This document shows positions 4,714-8,108 of a stretch of DNA of 8,108 bases, piece after piece; the first letter of the stretch is position 1, and each line of letters starts with the position of its first letter. The notes beneath the pieces were generated by a model. That model did no database searches and had not been told where the DNA came from. It saw nothing but the letters and a program-made list of their open reading frames with translations. The DNA is taken from contig JAEZBP010000762.1 in NCBI GenBank assembly GCA_023427125.1, positions 1 through 8,108 on the forward strand, read 5' to 3'. A program made the translations under genes and the position numbers. Origin of the DNA: Pseudomonadota bacterium. Lineage in GTDB: Bacteria > Myxococcota_A > Polyangia > Polyangiales > Sandaracinaceae.

Positions 4714-7413
4714 TTACTGCTGGAAGCAGTACACGGGGCGGCTGGAGTCGCACGACGCGGTAAACGAGCCGATCAACGAGACTCCGAACCAGCTCACCTG
4801 CACGTCGGGGCGTCCGTAGTGTCCCCTGTTGGCGGGAGCGATAGAGCTCCAGTCCAAGCAGGTATCCACTCCCACTTCGCCCACGCGCGGCGCTCCTGTC
4901 CAGACGGTCTGCGCCGTCACCGCCGTTCCGTCCGCTCTCAATGTGAGGCGAGTCGCCAGTGACGATACGTCCGGGAGATTCGCGGGGTCGTCGAGGAGCG
5001 GGACGCCATCCACGCGCACCCACGGCGCGCCACTAGTGCTGAAGCGCGAAATGGCGCTTGCCGTCGAGGTCGCGAGGAGCGCGCGGTACGTCCCAGGCAG
5101 CCCGGCTGCGGTCGCCTCGGCCTGACAAATGGAATCAGCGCCGCTCCTTCCCGTGTCCGGGCTGAAACTGCCCGTCGACACGAACGCGAAGCGACCGGCC
5201 ACCGGCTCCACGCGGTACGGGCTGGTGTGATCCACACCAAGGCAGTAGATCCGACTTGGATTGGCGCAGCTTGGCAAGAAGCCTACCGTCCAGCCTCGAA
5301 GACTTGAGTCGAGGCGCCCGCCCCCCGCTTGTCCGGCGGTGCTCGTCCAATCCGAGCATGTGGAACCGGTGGTCGTTCCGGACATCGAAGTTCCTGTCGC
5401 CACGACGCCCTGATCCGTCAGCGTTACGAGAGCACCCGTCTGATCGACCTCGAGCGGATGAAGCAAGCGGCCCGCGAAGAGATCCTCTCGGCTCGCTGCG
5501 AAAGGACGCCCGTCGGTGCGCACCCAACCGCTCGCCGATCCCAGGCGCGTCGCCACGTTCGACGAGCTCGACGAGAGCCAGGCCACGTAGGTCCCGCTCA
5601 GTCCAGCGGCGCTCGCGCGTGCGTTGCAGATCGCGTCCGCCATCGCCGTACCGCCGAGGCTTCCCGGGACGTGCGTCGTGGAGGTCACGAAGGCGCGGTT
5701 GAACGCGCTGGGCCCGCAGGGCACACCGGGCGGGCAGCGGCACATGCCCGCCGATCCGCTCGGGCATCCATCGGCATCGTTCATGTTGCCGTCGTCGCAG
5801 TCCTCACCCGCCGCTGCGTTCACGGCACCGTCGCCGCAGATCGCGTCCGTGCAGTCCGTGTCGCACACAGCGGTCTCGAGTCCGCCCTCGTCGCAGTCCT
5901 CAATGCCCGCGCGGACGAACCCATCACCGCAGACCGCATGGGCGCAGGTTCCTCCCACGCCGTCCGGACATGCGTCGGTGTTGGTGTTGTTGGCGTCGTC
6001 GCACGTCTCCACTCCTGCGTGCAGGTATCCGTCACCACACCTCGCAGTCTGGCACGTTCCGCCAGGCCCATCGGGACAGGCGTCCGTGATCGTGCTGTTC
6101 CCATCATCGCAGGTCTCGATCCCAGCGCGAACGAAGCCGTCACCACACTTCGCAGTCAGGCACGTGCCGCCAGGCCCATCGGGGCACGCGTCTGTGTTCA
6201 CCCCATTGCCGTCATCACAGGTCTCCACGCCTGTCCGTATGAACCCATCACCGCACGTTGCGTTCTGGCACCCCCCGCCCACCCCGCTCAGGCACGCATC
6301 CGTGTTGCTAGTGTTCCCATCGTCACAAGCCTCCACTCCCGTCCAGATGAAGCCATCGCCGCAGGTCGCCGGCTGACGACACATGCCGACCCCCCCGCTC
6401 GGGCACGCGTCCGTATTACTCGTGTTCCCGTCGTCGCAGGCCTCCACGCCTGCCTGGATGAAGCCGTCGCCGCACGAAGCCGGCTGACACGTACCGCCCG
6501 GGCCGTCCGGGCACGCGTCGGTATTGACCCCATTGCCGTCGTCGCAGCCCTCGCCAGCGGTGGCGTTCATCACTCCGTCGCCGCACGCGACGAAGGTGCA
6601 GTCGGCGTCGCAGGTCGCGCTCGCCCCGCCGGTGTCGCAGTCTTCGCCGGGCTCGACGAGCGAGTTCGAGCACGTCGGCGTGATGCAGATCGCGCTGAAG
6701 CAGACCTCGGGTCCCGAGCCGCACGAGATCCCGTCGTCGAGGGCCGTCCCTGCGACACAGCGGTTCTCCGTGGTGTCGCAGGTCTCGGTGCCGTTGCACG
6801 GGTTCGTGTCGAGACAGTCGGCGTCCACCGCGCACGTCCGCTCGCAGTCGTCGGTGCACCCGTCGGTGTCGTCGCCGTTCATCCCGTCGTCGCACTGCTC
6901 GGTGGGCTCGACGATCGAGTTCCCGCAGACCGGCGTGATGCAAGCGCCCGTGAAGCAGACCATGTCGGCGCCGCACTCGACGCCGTCGGCCGCTGGGGCT
7001 CCGTCGCCGCACGTGTGGTCGGTCGTGTCACAGACCTCGGCGCCGTTGCAGACCTCCGTGTCCGCGCAGTCGGCGTTCTCGGTGCAAGTAAACTCGCAGG
7101 CGTCGGTGCAGCCGTCGTCGTCGTCGCCGTCCCTGCCGTCGTCGCAGTCCTCGCCGGGATCGAGCGTCCCGTTGCCGCAGTCGCCTCCCGCGTCCGGCTC
7201 GACACGCGCGTCCGTCCCGCCGTCCATTCCGCCGTCACTGCCCGGGCCGCCGTCCTGACCGGGCTCGGCGCCCGAGCGGCAGAAGCCGTTGACGCAGGAG
7301 AAGTCGGGCGGACAATCCTCGCTCACCGCGCACACGAACGTGTCGTCGGGGATCGTCGCGCGGCAGCCGAGCGCGAGGCTCGCGGCGAACAGGAGCAGCC
7401 AGCGGTGGCGCAT
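4714..7413 (-). CDS. Surface lipoprotein with myxobacterial Cys-rich repeats and two endostatin/C-type-lectin-like domains
   Basis: The protein has 899 residues. The start is the ATG at 7413, which shares its A with the upstream stop (TGATG) and opens a lipoprotein signal (MRHRWLLLFAASLALGC, lipid-bearing Cys17). A small Cys-knot-like segment (C28, C34, C40, C45) is followed by a Gly/Asp linker (about 49-78). Eleven Cys-rich units start at residues 79, 163, 248, 277, 314, 351, 387, 423, 459, 495 and 526, with the pattern CGDGfixxGxExCDDGNxxNTDACPdGxGGxC (Myxococcus Cys-rich repeat/DUF4215-like). The C-terminus has two domains, about 572-727 and 741-899, sharing FVTS/FVST, IC(N/Q)A, AAGLxGTY, WVRxDG, TCxDWxS and a final YC; each has four Cys, consistent with two disulfides. 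I recall these as DUF1554/endostatin-like, C-type-lectin-fold domains. Likely a surface binding or adhesion protein; the ligand is unknown, and Ca2+ binding by the Asp-rich repeats is conceivable. The 3' part has more A/T-ending codons than its neighbours. Confidence 0.85.
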   Translation of the reverse strand: MRHRWLLLFAASLALGCRATIPDDTFVCAVSEDCPPDFSCVNGFCRSGAEPGQDGGPGSDGGMDGGTDARVEPDAGGDCGNGTLDPGEDCDDGRDGDDDDGCTDACEFTCTENADCADTEVCNGAEVCDTTDHTCGDGAPAADGVECGADMVCFTGACITPVCGNSIVEPTEQCDDGMNGDDTDGCTDDCERTCAVDADCLDTNPCNGTETCDTTENRCVAGTALDDGISCGSGPEVCFSAICITPTCSNSLVEPGEDCDTGGASATCDADCTFVACGDGVMNATAGEGCDDGNGVNTDACPDGPGGTCQPASCGDGFIQAGVEACDDGNTSNTDACPSGGVGMCRQPATCGDGFIWTGVEACDDGNTSNTDACLSGVGGGCQNATCGDGFIRTGVETCDDGNGVNTDACPDGPGGTCLTAKCGDGFVRAGIETCDDGNSTITDACPDGPGGTCQTARCGDGYLHAGVETCDDANNTNTDACPDGVGGTCAHAVCGDGFVRAGIEDCDEGGLETAVCDTDCTDAICGDGAVNAAAGEDCDDGNMNDADGCPSGSAGMCRCPPGVPCGPSAFNRAFVTSTTHVPGSLGGTAMADAICNARASAAGLSGTYVAWLSSSSSNVATRLGSASGWVRTDGRPFAASREDLFAGRLLHPLEVDQTGALVTLTDQGVVATGTSMSGTTTGSTCSDWTSTAGQAGGGRLDSSLRGWTVGFLPSCANPSRIYCLGVDHTSPYRVEPVAGRFAFVSTGSFSPDTGRSGADSICQAEATAAGLPGTYRALLATSTASAISRFSTSGAPWVRVDGVPLLDDPANLPDVSSLATRLTLRADGTAVTAQTVWTGAPRVGEVGVDTCLDWSSIAPANRGHYGRPDVQVSWFGVSLIGSFTASCDSSRPVYCFQQ
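4715..4731. terminator. Short stem-loop at the junction of convergent genes
   Basis: TACTGCT (4715-4721) and AGCAGTA (4725-4731) are perfect inverted complements around GGA. The stem lies in the last codons (YCFQQ-stop) of the minus-strand lipoprotein gene and just past the stop of the plus-strand START gene. A second palindrome, CACCGGTG, is at 4704-4711. Neither is followed by a T-tract, so a terminator role is uncertain. Confidence 0.25.
5734..6585 (-). repeat. Tandem array of short Cys-rich repeats, near-108-bp period
   Basis: This part of the lipoprotein gene encodes eight consecutive units: seven 31-37 residues long (starting at residues 277, 314, 351, 387, 423, 459 and 495) and a last unit from residue 526 to about 560. 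Four successive units are exactly 36 residues, so the DNA repeats every 108 bp: GCCAGGCCCATCGGG occurs at 6061-6075 and 6169-6183, and GTCACCACAC at 6031-6040 and 6139-6148. Stretches this similar suggest fairly recent unit duplication. Unit 495 is short (31 residues) and lacks the DDGN form. Confidence 0.85.
6586..7179 (-). repeat. Long-type Cys-rich repeats of the same protein
   Basis: Residues 79-162 and 163-247 are two units of 84-85 residues. Each runs CGNxxxxPxExCDDGxxGDDxDGCTDxC, then CNGxExCDTT, and ends CITPxC. Residues 248-276 are a shortened unit (CSNSLVEPGEDC) missing the middle. They share the opening motif of the short units but carry an inserted Cys-rich middle, so the array has two unit classes arranged in separate blocks. 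Confidence 0.8.
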
Positions 7414-8108
7414 CAGAAGGTCCCCTGGAGGGTCAGCGAGCCCGGGCCCACGCGCAGCTCCGCGGTGGCCTCGCCGGAGCCTCCGCCCTCGGCCAGCGCC
7501 CAGCCGATGCCGGCGCCGGCCGCCGCCACGCCGACGCCGAGGAGGACGAAGCCCGCGATGGAGAGCGCCTCGGAGCGCCCGTACGCCTCCGACACGTCCG
7601 CCCACGCCGTCCCGCGCTCGGCGTTCTCGACCGCGCTGACGTCCGCGGCGGCCACGCCGACGAGGACAGCGCCCACGATCGCCGCCGCTCCGCCCGCGCC
7701 CACCACGATCCACGGCGCGGCGGACCCGCCTGAGCTCACGGTGGAGGTCTCCGCGGAGGTCTCCGTGGAGAGCTCCGCGCGCGGTCGATCGTTCGCAGGC
7801 TCGGCGGATGATGCGGCCGGGGTGTCGCCGCTGACGATCGATCGCAGCGCCTCGATTCGATTGCGCGCGCGCGCGGCGTGGCTCGAGTCGGGCACGCGCT
7901 CCACGAAGCTCTCGTAGGCCTCGAGCGCCGCTGCGTCGTGGCGCGCCTGCTCCGCGGAGAGCCCGATGTTGTAGAGCAGCTCGTGTCGGCCGCTCAGCTC
8001 GTAGCTCCGCCGGAAGTGCTCCTCGGCGTCAGCGAACCGCCCGTCTTCGTAGGCCGCCTCTGCGGCCGCGAACAGCGCCCGCGCCTCCTGCACGCGCCGG
8101 TCGTCCTG
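7413..8108 (-). CDS. TPR protein with two membrane segments (5' end beyond the window)
   Basis: The frame is open to the window edge, giving 232 residues ending at a TGA (7415-7413). A GTG at 8093 is in frame, but the codons before it (QDDRR) read as the start of a mature exported protein, so a signal peptide probably lies outside the window. About two and a half TPR motifs follow (ARALFAAAEAAYEDGRFADAEEHF, then HELLYNIGLSAEQARHDAAALEAYESF, then a partial helix ending RIEALRSI). Next come a Ser/Thr/Glu-rich linker and two hydrophobic segments (PWIVVGAGGAAAIVGAVLVG and ALSIAGFVLLGVGVAAAGAG), separated by a roughly 30-residue Ala/Glu-rich stretch. The C-terminus is SLTLQGTF, an aromatic ending seen in many myxobacterial envelope proteins. 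It is probably an envelope scaffold; partner and role are unknown. Its stop shares one base with the lipoprotein start, so the two are probably co-expressed and may work together. Confidence 0.8.
   Translation of the reverse strand, partial: QDDRRVQEARALFAAAEAAYEDGRFADAEEHFRRSYELSGRHELLYNIGLSAEQARHDAAALEAYESFVERVPDSSHAARARNRIEALRSIVSGDTPAASSAEPANDRPRAELSTETSAETSTVSSGGSAAPWIVVGAGGAAAIVGAVLVGVAAADVSAVENAERGTAWADVSEAYGRSEALSIAGFVLLGVGVAAAGAGIGWALAEGGGSGEATAELRVGPGSLTLQGTF

Noticed and set aside
5734..6585. CRISPR-like regular repetition
   Set aside because: The period is 108 bp, the repeats are diverged and in frame, and they encode a Cys-rich protein motif. There are no short identical repeats with unique spacers.
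5329..7917. 862-codon open frame on the plus strand opposite the lipoprotein gene
   Set aside because: It is antisense to a gene with a lipobox, regular Cys-rich repeats and paired domains. Its translation is low-complexity Arg/Ala/Val, as expected from GC-rich codon bias on the wrong strand.

Overview
The window looks like chromosomal DNA of a very GC-rich, myxobacterium-like bacterium (Myxococcota, probably the Polyangia side). Three things point that way. Protein-coding genes fill almost all of it. A lipoprotein carries a long array of Myxococcales-type Cys-rich (DUF4215-like) repeats. A TPR protein with two hydrophobic segments and a -LTLQGTF C-terminus follows a layout common in that phylum. 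The taxonomic call is inference from protein style; no marker gene is present. I saw no rRNA, tRNA, CRISPR array, transposase or phage gene.

Layout. (1) Bases 1-557, plus strand: the 3' part of an unrecognised Cys-containing protein. (2) Bases 596-3334, minus strand: a tight four-gene operon, in transcription order transaldolase (TalC/MipB type), a small exported protein, a Nudix hydrolase of ADP-ribose pyrophosphatase type, and an NAD kinase. The joints are ATGA, a 28-bp overlap, and ATGA, so translation is probably coupled. Transaldolase belongs to the pentose phosphate pathway, NAD kinase makes NADP(H), and ADP-ribose pyrophosphatases clear an NAD breakdown product, so the operon has a pyridine-nucleotide/NADPH theme. 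(3) Bases 3335-3455: a 121-bp divergent promoter region. On the operon side it holds three mutually complementary segments over the transaldolase Shine-Dalgarno. On the other side a TATTCT box lies 6 nt before the next ATG. (4) Bases 3456-4712, plus strand: an exported protein that appears to be two tandem START/SRPBCC (polyketide-cyclase-like) domains. (5) Bases 4714-8108, minus strand: a second operon, with a TPR/two-TM protein (cut by the window edge) joined by TGATG to an 899-residue lipoprotein. That lipoprotein has 11 Cys-rich repeats and two C-terminal endostatin/C-type-lectin-like (DUF1554-like) domains, and is probably a surface-displayed binding protein. Its stop lies 1 nt from the stop of the convergent START gene.

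Items most worth a second look: the NAD kinase, whose motifs resemble plant NADK3 and mitochondrial NADK2 more than standard bacterial enzymes; the competing hairpins in front of transaldolase; the Nudix box with four extra residues; the probable leaderless START gene; and the TPR-lipoprotein pair with its 108-bp tandem DNA repeats.
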